From Citrus sinensis (taxonomy: Eukaryota > Streptophyta > Magnoliopsida > Sapindales > Rutaceae): 64,000 nt of DNA. Made by a program: the position numbers and the translations under genes. This document shows positions 12,837-24,345 of the stretch, piece after piece (positions within the stretch are counted from its first letter, which is position 1; the number at the start of each line of letters is the position of its first letter). The stretch is from NCBI RefSeq assembly GCF_022201045.2, contig NC_068558.1, positions 7,407,501-7,471,500 on the forward strand, in the 5' to 3' direction. The notes under the pieces were generated by a model that did no database searches, was not told where the DNA came from, and saw only the letters and a program-made list of their open reading frames with translations.

Positions 12837-13893
12837 GTATAAGAAAATCTCATCGGGGTGTTGCTAAAAACTATTTCAGTTCTGTTTTGGGTCAAATGGG
12901 TCGGTCCAAAACGGGTACGCGGAGCTGGGGTTGGTTGTCAACGACCGAGTGAGAGTGAGTTGCGGGGTTTTAGCAAGCCAGGAGAAGAAAAAGTACGGAG
13001 TCGGATTTTGTAACGCACATGATGATGCATGTCTCTTTATTTATTTATCTATTTATTATTTTTTGAACAGGGAAAATTCACGATGTTTAAATAAAAAAAA
13101 AAAAAATCTAAATCTATTATAAATTATATAGTGTATAGGAATTTTGAGACTCTTATCTTAAGAGATCTACTTAAGCAAGCTGATCATTTCTTAAATAAGA
13201 GCACAAAATCTTTTTTTTTTTTTTTTGGGCCTAAAAAGGTTACAGCGATGCAGTTTATTTTAGTAGTTTTATACGCGTGAGTGTGTGTGTATATAATGTA
13301 TATGGGCACAATTATTCTCTATATTTTTTTAATAATTATTTTTGTTTAAAGTATGTTTTGTTGTGTATCCTTTCCTTCCGAGCGCGCAACTCTTAGCAGC
13401 CATCCATGCGTTGAACTTGTAATGTAACCCACTTTACCTTCCACTTTTGGTAATGAATATTTCGTGATTCTGAATCTGTTTCCAGGTTGAGGAATCTTCG
13501 ATTGGATTATTTGGAGTGTCCGCACGGCACGTGCCTGCCTACTTTTGAGAGCAGTAGAAGAGGCAAATTGGGTTTAAGTTGATAATAGTCTTCTTAGAAG
13601 CACTTTAAGTTTTGATCATGAGGTATTTTAAGGAGAGCCCCAGCTGTGGGAGACACCTTTAAATCTGTACCATAATCTAGACTAGAAGTTTCCGCTCGAA
13701 CCGAGAGGCACAGGTTCTCCCAACAAAGACGACTTCTCTACGACTCGAACTTAGGAACAAATTCAATCAAGCCACTTAAAGGGACTCCATTATCAGTGGA
13801 GCCAACACTTTGTTGGTAGCACATATTATTTAATCTATTCAATCGAATAACTGTTCGTTATATTCGACAAGTGAAATATTTGCTTGCTTCATT

Positions 13894-13963
13894 TTTGCCT
13901 TCTACCAGCTTGATTTCATGTATCTTTGCCTTCTACCAGCTTGATTTCATGTATCTTTGCCTT
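13894..13963. repeat. 31-bp tandem duplication
   Basis: The unit beginning TTTGCCTTCTACCAGC occurs at 13894 and again at 13925 without change. The first 8 bases of a third copy follow at 13956. It is a simple local duplication in noncoding DNA. Confidence 0.85.
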
Positions 13964-14657
13964 TCCAACTGAAGAAAACAAAAAACTAGGATTCTTGAAA
14001 ACTTGATTGAACGAACTCAACACAATACTACACTATCACGTTTTCTTCATTTTCTCCCTACAGATTTATCTTCTTTTTTCCTTAATTATGTAAAAATATC
14101 ACTTTAGTCTTTGAAGTTAACAGTTGAAGGCTTCACCAGCACCGTGGCTTTTTTTAGAGTTTTTGAAACTATCTATGCGATCATGAATCCTAGAGTATAT
14201 AATTCGACAGGCTATGGAATTGGAAGCATGGAAAATAAAAAAAAGGCAACTTATAATTTAATTACTTTAGAAAATTGTCACAAAAATTAACAACTTTATT
14301 TTCAAAAACTTCAAGTTGCTACCTGTTACTATGAAACTCTATAACAGGAGAAAGCGAATGGTCCAACAAAGTACAAATTCTGATTTTTGAGTTTTATTCA
14401 ATTTTTTCCTTGATTAGGTATGTTGTAATAAGAAATGGACAAGTCAAATAAGGATAACGTGAGAGCATGAGAGAACGAGAAGGAGCCCAGTTGTTGAATC
14501 CAGCGACTATCTAATACTTACAAACGTTATTTAAGGCCCAATAAAAGAACTTAGAAACTCCTAAAAGACAACTCACCAAAAATTTTATTATAAATATGAA
14601 CTCTTGATGTATAAAAAAACACAAGCAACTAGCTAAACAAGGATCCCGTTACGTTAT

Positions 14658-14674
14658 GTTACGTTTAACGTAAC
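14658..14674. promoter_or_regulatory. ACGT-containing inverted repeat upstream of RPE
   Basis: GTTACGTTTAACGTAAC is palindromic except at its centre. It sits in a 35-base stretch with four ACGT cores (14650-14680). ACGT cores are known bZIP binding sites. It lies about 690 bases upstream of the RPE start codon. A regulatory role is inference only. Confidence 0.25.
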
Positions 14675-15348
14675 GTACATCCACACACAGTAACAGTTCC
14701 TATGATGAGGCACACAATTATTGCTGTGTGTGGCGTACGTAGCACCAGCCGCTAAAAAAATATAGATTTTTAATTATAATTTTTATTCAATAATAAATAT
14801 TGTTATTTTATACTCGTAAATATAATTCTAAAGTTGAATCATGTGAATTTTTTATATCTCATTTTTTATATCGTCTTATTATTTAATTATATAATTGAAT
14901 AAAAATTTACACAACAACGAAAAGGATATTCATCATAACTCAAATCAATTCAAGAATTGGTTTAAACTACATTCACTTCAGAAAAAAAAAATCCAGTTTT
15001 CCCAATTTGTTTTCAACTGAATTATGGGCATTAAATAAAAAAGAAAAAAGAAAACTGACTCTGATACACGTAAGAAAATCCCAACCATTTTCAGCGGCAA
15101 TCCACGTCAGCAACAAAGAGCGCCTACCAAAACCAATGAAGATAAGCAAATAAATCCTAAAATCTGACCACACACGTGTCACCAACCTTAATTGTTTTTA
15201 TCCTAAATTATTTGCAAGTTTTTCCGTAGACTTGCCGCTGAAATTCGGTTAGAGAAAACGAACGAAAACAGATACCATATTTCCTCTCACTAGCCATAAC
15301 CAAACCAACAGTTACGTTTTAGAGAGAGAAACAAAAAAAAGCGTCAAG

Positions 15349-18300
15349 ATGTCTACAGGCTCGCTGTGTTCATCAACGACTCAGATCAATGGCTTTACAG
15401 GTGGTTTCATGTTGCAGAAAACCAATCTTAATCAGCCCAGTTCACTTAGTTTTACAAGGTACAGTTTTTGAAGGTTCCTTTGTTTGGTTCTTTTTGTTCT
15501 TTCATTTTTCTTGAATTTTATTGGGTTTTTTTCGTTTAATGAAGTTTTGGATGTAGAATGGAAAGTTTTGTTTTCGGGTTAAACCCAGTCATAAATGATG
15601 TAATTTCCTTGCATGATTTAAAATTGATGAAATTTGTGTTGTATTTTCTAAATTTTCTATTCCATATACATTTTGGGTAGAAATGAAGGTGAATTTTGAT
15701 TAAATTTGTTGCCTTTTCTTTTTTCATGATCTTGATGTTTATAGGTAATGAGGTTGACTGTGTATAATCGGTCTGTACCCCAGATACCAAAGTTTTTTCA
15801 AATGAAGTGCTCTTGTCTTAGGTTATAAATAATTGCTATATTTAATATGTGCCTGCATGTTTGTAGTTATGCTTTTTCTTTCTAAGAAAAAGAAAGAAAG
15901 AAAGAAAGAAAGAGGCTCATGAATGTTTTGGCTTTCCTATAAAATCGATCCATGAGGCGGAAAAGCTTCCTTCAATAAATCATGTTACTAGGCTGCCTTC
16001 ATAGAGTTCAAGATTAATGACCAATGCACCCCAACCATTTCCCGCCCTTGAATATAATTCATTATCTATCAAGCATTTGTACGCTTGCCACATAGCATAT
16101 ACTTGTATCCTTATCTCCGTCATGTCTGTGTTGATCTATTCCTTATCTCACACCTACATTTGTTATATACCTCTATCACATCTTTTTATATGAATTCAGG
16201 GGGAGAATTCATACTATAGTGAAGGCATCAGCTCGTGTGGATAAGTTCTCGAAAAGTGATATTATTGTTTCTCCATCTATTCTCTCTGCTAATTTCGCGA
16301 AGTTAGGCGAGCAGGTTAACTTTTGCCTTTTGATCACTGCCACCATAATTCTAATTCATAATTTAATGTGATGATGCTGCACAACTAATTGTCTCAGATA
16401 TTATCATGCCTTATGGCCGAAAGGGTTAACATGTTAATTTTGAACTTCCAGTACAGGCCATGATCCTTATTATTGCACAAGTTATTGACATTTTATTATT
16501 TTCATCTCAGTTTATGGCAACTTCTTTAGTTGGTCAATCAATTCTGGGTTTACAAAAATAAGCAGTTTTTGATTGATCTCTTTTGCATATTGCTGTCAAC
16601 TTTTATTGCTTTTAGAATTTGACTTTCATCTTCTCTTAGGTAAAAGCAGTGGAATTGGCTGGTTGTGATTGGATTCATGTTGATGTCATGGATGGTCGTT
16701 TTGTTCCAAACATTACAATTGGACCTCTTGTGGTTGATGCCTTGCGCCCTGTGACAGACCTTCCTTTGGATGTTCATTTGGTGTTGTTTCTTTTGCATAG
16801 CTTTCTCATTGATCAAGTCATTTTCAAATAAAAGATATGCTTGCTTGCTGACATGAAGCTGAAGTGTTGCAGATGATTGTCGAACCTGAACAACGAGTGC
16901 CTGATTTTATCAAGGCTGGAGCAGACATAGTCAGCGTCCACTGTGAGCAATCATCCACCATTCATTTGCACCGCACTCTTAACCAAGTAAGATTTTTCCT
17001 TGATCTCGTTAATGCATTTTCCTTTCACGAATTTCCATATATAAATATAAATTTTTTTGTGTTCTTGTGTTTGTTTCTAATCTTTTCTTGGAAAGATTAC
17101 TACTGTGCATTTTCTATGGAAATTACTCTGTAACATGTATGGATAATGGAATAAATCTCCATCTGAGATATATGTACAATATTCCAATGGCTGGATACAA
17201 TTTATGGATCTCAATAACATTGGGAATTTGAGATCAAGCAGTAGAATGTATTTTGTTTAACTGCAGTTGCTGTTTAGAGCCTCTTGAATGTATCAAACTT
17301 GTTATTTTGATGGATTATGATTGGACCTTTCTTGCATGAATAAATAAATCATTGGGTAACCTCTAATTGTAGCCATATGTATCAGCCCCATAAGTCATGC
17401 TTAATGCTTGATCAGAACAGAATCGTTTTTTTTGCTTTGATATTTAGTGTATATATTATGGCTTGGATAAAGAACTTGCTGACTTTCCCCTAAAGCTGTC
17501 AATATCTGCTTTTATTCACATTCTTGTATTACCCACTTGGTGTTCCCAGTAGTGTGGTGCCTATTTGAGTACTCTATTAATATTGTCCCAATTCAGATAA
17601 AAGATTTGGGAGCTAAAGCTGGAGTTGTCCTTAACCCTGCTACCTCACTGAGTGCAATAGAATGTGTCCTTGATGGTGAGTTCTTCTGTTCCCTCTCTAT
17701 ATCCTTATTCTTTCTTCCAGTTTTAAGGGGAGTTTACAAAGATGACTACTAGAGAAGACTTTTTTCTGCCAATGCTCACTCCCTAACATGAAGAGATATG
17801 TCCTTTTGCGGAACAGAAAGCACAGTGTATTTCTGCTTTCTAGTATGCTAAATTGGTTGAATTTGACTCTCTGTTTCTCTCCATGTGGGCTGTCTGCTTC
17901 TTGTTTCACGGCAGTTATTTGGGGATAGAGGCTTAAGTGTGAAAGGTCATCCTGCTCTTACTTTTGTTTCCAAAATTCTTTCAAGAAAGAATCTTTGAAA
18001 ATATAAAAAAATTAAAAGAAAAAATTGACTGGAAGAAATTGTGAATTGTCAAAGTAAAGAGAGCAAGATGGAAGGATAACATTCCTCCGAAGTTGATCCA
18101 ATACCATATGTTTGGGTTATCTTTGACAATCTTCTATACCATTCATGTTGACAGTGGTTGATCTTGTCTTGATCATGTCGGTGAACCCTGGCTTTGGTGG
18201 GCAAAGCTTTATTGAGAGCCAAGTAAAAAAAATCTCAGACTTGAGAAGAATGTGTTTAGAGAAGGTATACTCTCACGCTTATGTGTGTATATGCATGTGT

Positions 18301-19365
18301 GACATGTTTGTTTTCTTTTGATCCTTCCAGTTAGGCTTTGATGTCTTTTCTTCATGTATTGAAAAGCCACTAATCTTTGTTTTCTATGCAGGGAGTAAAC
18401 CCATGGATTGAAGTAGATGGTGGAGTAGGTCCGAAAAATGCATATAAGGTACCCAATATATGATCATCTCAGCTTTGTTTAAGTTGGTGTATTTATATCA
18501 TTTGTGAATCAGTGTTCAAGTGCTTTTTGCTTATGGCTTTAATGAATGCACTCCAATATGGACTATATATCGATCCATGCCTAGATTTGCCATTGAATTC
18601 GCTGCTGGAACTTAGTCAGCTACATTCTTAAACTACTGCTAGCTTCCTTTCTGGTGCTTTCTCTGCTGGTGGTTCCGGAAAAACCTCAATTGGTGCAAAG
18701 AGGCACAAGGTTTTCACTTTTGTTGGCAGATGAGCATTTTATGAATGGTTCTTTCTGAAATCAAAATGTGTTTCATATATTTTGAATTTTAATTACAAAC
18801 TGAAAAATATTGAATTATGCTTGCTGATGATTTCATGGTACCCCATCTTTTGCTTAGATGATAAAATCTCTCTCAATATCCTATATAAGAATTTTTTGTG
18901 TGCACATTTTCAGTCATATTGTAGAGAAATACCCCATCTGTTTCATTAACTTCCATTAAAAAAGAAGGGTTTGGGAACGGTGGGATGGGGGGTGGGGATA
19001 GAAGAGAAAAACTATAACCTTTTGCCCTCTGAATTGGGATGTTATTATGACTATGTGCAATGAAAGCTCAATTTATCACCCTCAGGTATCTGTAAAAAAA
19101 GTTGCAATATCCAGTTCAATGTGATTCAGGTAAATCCAATGTTTGATTGTGGCAGGTTATTGAAGCTGGCGCTAATGCCTTGGTTGCTGGTTCAGCTGTC
19201 TTTGGAGCTAAAGATTATGCTGAAGGTGCAGACTCTCAGAACTGTTTTTAATTTTCAAGTGCTAAAATTGATGTACTTATAACACTCTTTCTCGCGTAAA
19301 TTAATTGTTTTACAGCTATAAAGGGAATTAAAACCAGCAAAAGGCCACAAGCAGTTGCAGTGTGA
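15349..19365 (+). CDS. RPE: Ribulose-phosphate 3-epimerase, chloroplastic
   Basis: Nine exons, 15349-15458, 16200-16314, 16640-16780, 16873-16986, 17597-17675, 18155-18264, 18392-18448, 19156-19225 and 19316-19365, sum to 846 bases, or 281 aa, the size I recall for the plant plastid enzyme. About 45 N-terminal residues rich in Ser/Thr and poor in acid form the transit peptide, ending near [12 protein letters not shown]. The TIM-barrel signatures are intact: [15 protein letters not shown], the metal and catalytic [39 protein letters not shown], the second catalytic Asp in EVDGGV, and LVAGSAVF. The enzyme interconverts ribulose-5-phosphate and xylulose-5-phosphate in the Calvin cycle and the oxidative pentose phosphate pathway in the stroma. 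All splice sites are GT..AG with phases that agree. Confidence 0.97.
15886..15913. repeat. AAAG microsatellite in RPE intron 1
   Basis: A run of AAAG units (about 6-7) follows a CTTTTTCTTTCT stretch and could form a small hairpin. It is likely polymorphic in length and lies well away from the splice sites. Confidence 0.8.
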
Positions 19366-20790
19366 ACAGATGATTACAAAAAGGATTGATTAGATTCAGT
19401 CCACAGTATCTGTATCACCCGCGTATGTTACCTTGCCACTTTGTCAAAGTTCTTCTATTGAATATCAGAATATGATTTATGATTAGTGACAGGGTGTTAT
19501 TAGTTTGAGGCTAGATGACCCATATTAGAAAATCTTCAGAAAAGATAGTGACTGTGAATCATTGGAACAAGAAAAAGTGTCAATCTTTTCTGTCTAGGTT
19601 CTTTTCACCAATGAACATTTTGAATTTCTGTCCCCAACTTTCTTGGTGCATTAGACCGTGTATGAATGTGAATAAAAGATTTTGCCTGCTTCTTCGGAGT
19701 TTAAACATAATTAACTTATCTTTACTTTATTGAAAAGACTTTGATTATTAAGTTATGGGTTGTCTTCATGTTTGCAGATATGCACTAGTAAATTAGTCGC
19801 CTATTGCTTGGTTCATGTCGTTGGCAGAATCATCTTCCCTTCTTGGTCGGTTTCCATGTTGTTGGGGATGTACTCATAAGAAATCAAGTCTGGGGTAAGA
19901 CTGCTGTTGTGAGGCGTATTTTGTATCATATCTTTTTATATAGATTGAATAATACAAGCTTATTCAATGCATTTGCATCAAACCAATAGACATTAATTAA
20001 TTTTCCTTTTTGTTAATTTTCTATACATATATTTTTTGGCCCGCATAAGGAAGTGAAGAAATAGACTGCAGATCTAACTAAATGTTCCTTTTACTATTTG
20101 ATTTTAACCTCCATATATACTGTAAGAATCTGTAAACACCATCGTGGGGCAAAGATTGGTTCAACACGTTTGGTTTGAACAAGCAAACTTCATAGAGATA
20201 CGTGGCATTTGACAATGAATAGACAGGTTCCAGCAGTCTCGGGTTGTAGCATTTCAACCAAATTTTAGTCTCAAATTGAGGAATAATGAACTGGATGAAC
20301 TAGATTGTTGGTCGATTGTCATGACCATGCTTGATTAAAAAAAAAACCCCCAGCTTGTGGGAAGTTCTTTGTTCCTCCTGCAACTGTATGCAATCAATTT
20401 TTCCAGCTCAGGTTGCCTAGAACCATTGAAGTGTAAAGCAACATCCAAACAAGTTCACAACATACAGTACAATGCATGAGCTCACTAAGTGAACTTCTCA
20501 AAATCAAATTCCATCAGGAGTGCAAGATTTTCATAAACAATACTTGTTTATTTGATCCACTACTAACTATATTAGATACAAAAGGTACAAGTTCTCAACC
20601 TGCAAAGCTCAACGAAGACTGTCACTATGCCACCCTAGTGCATATACGGTAACCATCCTCCATGACATATAGAGAAATTAACTTTGAAAGACTTGTATGC
20701 TCATCAATACAAACACACTATGTATATGTGGACTGGCTGGTTTCACCTCAAATTTTCTTTCTGTAAACTATAATACAAACCTACATACGC
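19366..20790. other. 3' flank of RPE and of the convergent RING gene
   Basis: The region lies between the stop codons of two convergent genes. The first few hundred bases are the likely RPE 3' UTR and the last few hundred that of the RING-H2 gene. Short open frames (for example 19515-19733) have no recognisable protein character. Confidence 0.45.
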
Positions 20791-23165
20791 CTACACATCC
20801 CGTCTGCATACAGGGCATGAGCCATGTCTGATTAGCCACTTGTCCACACATGCCAAATGAAAAGTGTGGTGACAATGAGGCAAGCTCCTTGCAAGTTCCC
20901 CAACAATGATATCCTGCAAAGAACAAAATATTATTCTCATTATCATGCTGCCAGAACCACCAAACTACAAGTATGATGGTAGTATGATTGTTTTTCTTTC
21001 TTTTAATATTATGTGATTATATAAGCCAATCCCAGATTTCTTGCACCACCTCAAATGTTTTAATAGTTGAACCAACAAGCACCCATGTATCTAATGAGGA
21101 ATAATGACAAACAAAAGCACCAAAATTTCTAACTAAAATAGTTGAATATATAAAATGAAAACCTGTAAACATATAGAGCAGCAGCTACTCTGTGTTGGCT
21201 TGATTTCATCCAAGATCACGTGACAAGGTAATTTTTTCAGTGACTCTCCTGTCAATCCTCTGGATAGAGCTCTACAGTCGGTATCGTTCACATCGTAACT
21301 CATACTAGCAATTCTTACCTATGAATGCCGATACAAATTGGTTAACAAATTGAATCTCCAGATTATTGTTCAATCTATCCTTAAAACTATTTCACTAATA
21401 ATTGTTGAAAAGATTTAAATTTAAACGGAATGAAATACATCATAGTCATGCACAATTGAATAGGGAAAATATTTATTATTTATATCATGCTGCATGTTAG
21501 GCATCTCCGACCATTCCAGAACATTAAAAAAAAAAAAAAACTAACACAAAATATTAAACAAAGATCAGAAATATGGAAATATCCAATCAAACTACTATCT
21601 TGATAGCAGATCCAGATCGTTGATGGCATGCTCATGGAACCTCATATGACAGGCATACACTCAACTTATAGCTCATATATTCATTAATCAATATATATCC
21701 TAACCTAGAAAGTTTTTCATAACAATATCTTGAATGCTTGGTCACAATACACAAGAAATTCAAGTATGATTTTGACATTATGCTGGAAGTTCTAATTCTA
21801 CAGAATGAGCACAGAAAAGATGGAGTGCTAGCGCAATAAAGCAAGAGAAGCAAGAGAGAAGTGATTGTTCAAGAAATGTCAAAGGCTTTTAAAGACCTTA
21901 TCATCTTTAAAATGCACTGTACTCCACTTATGCTATTTTCAAGTCACAACAATGGACTTAGAGAATAAAAAACACCAGAATCCACACATCTGCTTTAGTG
22001 CTTATTCTCCATTTGGACTCAGGTTGCATAGGATAAATCTCTAAATCATAACGGCCAGCAACCATAGCATAATCAATTATCCTGTGTGGTTTTAGACATA
22101 ACAGTGCAGAGTAACTTAGACTAATGCCCAACTCAAATAATTTTCACTCAACTCATCACAAGAATAAATGAATAGTCACTCTTAACCATATAATTCTTCT
22201 AGACAGTGGTAAGCTTCGAAGGATATAAAATATAAACACACCTGCCAGTGGTAAGCACCTAATATGGCTGGAGTAAACTGTTCCTCTATGAATCTCCCGC
22301 GGAGAAGATCCTCAACAAAGTCTGCCTGGGCACAGAGCGTATACAATCAGTCCATTGCAGAAAAAAGGGTAGTAGATCTATACGAAACAGAAGACTCTAC
22401 AAGATATCTTTAAAATAAAATGGATAGTGATAGCTTGATACACATACATAACTTTTGATGATTATGGAAATCCATTAATAAGAACAAGGAACAAGCAAGT
22501 CCCTGCTTTCAGTTTAATTAGTTTTAACCACAAACTAACTGCTCAGTACCAAAGGTATTAAAGAAATATCATTTAGTTAACAAACCATAGACGAGGAGCC
22601 CCGAGAACCAGTTCGTTCCAAACACCAGTAAGCACGAGAAGCCTCCAAAAGCTCAACAGAGAGTACAGCCCCGGCAATTGCACCCAGTCCAGCCCCTCGC
22701 AGAACACCACAGTCAGAAGCCCTGCCAGCTAAAGCACCCGTAATTGCCCCTGTGAAAGCTCCAGCTGCAAGTTAATCCACAAACACATATCAAACGGTCA
22801 TCAGAATAGAAATTCAACCCAATAAGAAAACCAATCTAACTTCTCGTATTCATTAAACAATCTTGCCAAACACAGTGAACCGGTACTGAATTGTCCCGAA
22901 AATTCAACAAAAATAAAGAGTAACCAAATTTCAATCTTGGCATCACAGACAAGGTTAACATGGATCATACTCATCGGGGTCAGAGGCAAAATTTGATTTT
23001 GTTTTTAACATCATTCACAAACAAACTTATGCATACAATGAATTAAGAAGCTCATAATAATGTACCCAGAGCGAAGAGACCAGTGAGGGTGCCAGAAATG
23101 GCGCCAGCGATGAATTTGGGAATAGATTGGAAAAGGTTGGGGTCTTCGAATTCTAAATCATCCAT
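20791..23165 (-). CDS. Membrane RING-H2 E3 ligase, NEP1-interacting protein-like
   Basis: Five exons on the minus strand, 23165-23066, 22764-22586, 22325-22242, 21318-21163 and 20913-20791, join in frame to give 213 aa. No intact ORF shows this gene; it appears only after splicing. Residues 17-80 are hydrophobic and rich in small-residue zipper motifs ([33 protein letters not shown]), as in NIP1/NIP2. The C-terminus is a RING-H2 finger: CSIC, 15 residues, C-H-H-TF-H-LA-C, 10 residues, CPVC, ending in RRDV. The spacing C-x2-C-x15-C-x1-H-x2-H-x2-C-x10-C-x2-C is canonical for ATL/NIP proteins. NIPs are membrane E3 ubiquitin ligases; Arabidopsis members bind the plastid RNA polymerase NEP at thylakoids. 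Whether this protein does so is inference from the family. Confidence 0.9.
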
Positions 23166-24345
23166 GCTGGCGGCGGAGCTGAAGCGGAGCCACCGCAAGT
23201 GCGAGAAGCCGGCGTATATTGGTTACTGAAGGAGTGAGGGATCACGTGCAAAAAGAGATGGATTTCGAAAATATCTCGGTGGCTCTTTATTTATTTATTT
23301 TTCATTATGTTTTTTGTGTGGATTCAATTGTAAGGGGAAAGAGAAACACAAGTACCTAGATTATGGGGCAGTTAAGTTTTTGAAACTTAAATATTTTACG
23401 TTTAATTTTTAGCCACTAAGCTACCCTGCCCACCTGTCGGTGACAGCTGCTTCGCGGACAGGTGCTTTTCGGAGGGATTTTCGCTTCACAAAAAAGCAAT
23501 CATCAGTTAAAATTATTACGGTTCTCTGAAAGAAACATATGTCAATTTCTTCATAGTTATGCATTTGTATCAAATGTTTTCTGTTTTTAGTCGAACTGTT
23601 GTTCATAAAAAGAGCTTCTAAAGCAATTGAACCATCCAGACAGAGCTTTATGATTAGTCGGTTTTGGTACCAATTATGGCGAGGCTGAGCTCAGTAATTA
23701 TGCACATACAGGCATTCGGGTAAAAAGAGAGACGTGAGATTTTCCACCTTACAATTACGAAAAGCTGTGATTTTTTATTGCATCAACTTCTGCTATTTCA
23801 CAAATAACAACAACAAAAACAAAACTTAGAATTGGAAAGCAGTGTAGAATTGGAAATAAGAACTGAAGCACGTTACTTTTTGTTTCCCAATAATTGGAAA
23901 CCTTAAGGCTCTAAACATTTATTCACTCGACCCAACCCTAAATTAATACCAACCATGGAAAAACTTTGTAAGTCAATTTTCGATATAGAAACCGAAAGGA
24001 TCTGATTTGAGCATTTTTGAAATCCAACAACGTTCCATGACATAGCATGGTACAGCCCTATGAAAAATCGGCACTTATCTCAGTATCCGGCAATTGTGGA
24101 GCAATCCATAAGCAGCTCTTCAGAAATCGGTAAAGATTGATGTAGTTATGCCAGTACTGAGCAAAACAAATGCAGCAGCATTGAAGAAGTGCAAAGCTGC
24201 TCACAGGAATGATCATTGGCATCCTCAGCAGCATGTTGCCACATGGTGTCCAATTCTGAACATCCAATGGAAAGAATCAGAGCCGCCCTCGATGGCCTTG
24301 AAATGGGCAAAGTTTTACAAGAAGGCAATTTTCTTGCCTAGGAAA
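23166..24345. other. Promoter of the RING gene and 3' flank of the P-class PPR gene
   Basis: This 1.2-kb stretch lies between two minus-strand genes. The left 150 bases are the RING gene leader and promoter, with a T-rich run after 23280. The right part should be the PPR 3' UTR. Short open frames at 24058-24360 overlap on both strands and do not look like proteins. Confidence 0.45.

Larger units (their letters stand above)
12837..15348. other. Intergenic region between divergent fucosyltransferase and RPE genes
   Basis: The left end (12837-13050) is the likely promoter and leader of the fucosyltransferase gene; the right end (about 15240-15348) is the RPE leader. Between them the DNA is AT-rich. 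It has one 31-bp tandem duplication, an ACGT-rich dyad near 14660, and a repeat-like segment at 13610-13815 with two TTCGAG motifs. No protein-coding exon was recognised. Confidence 0.5.
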
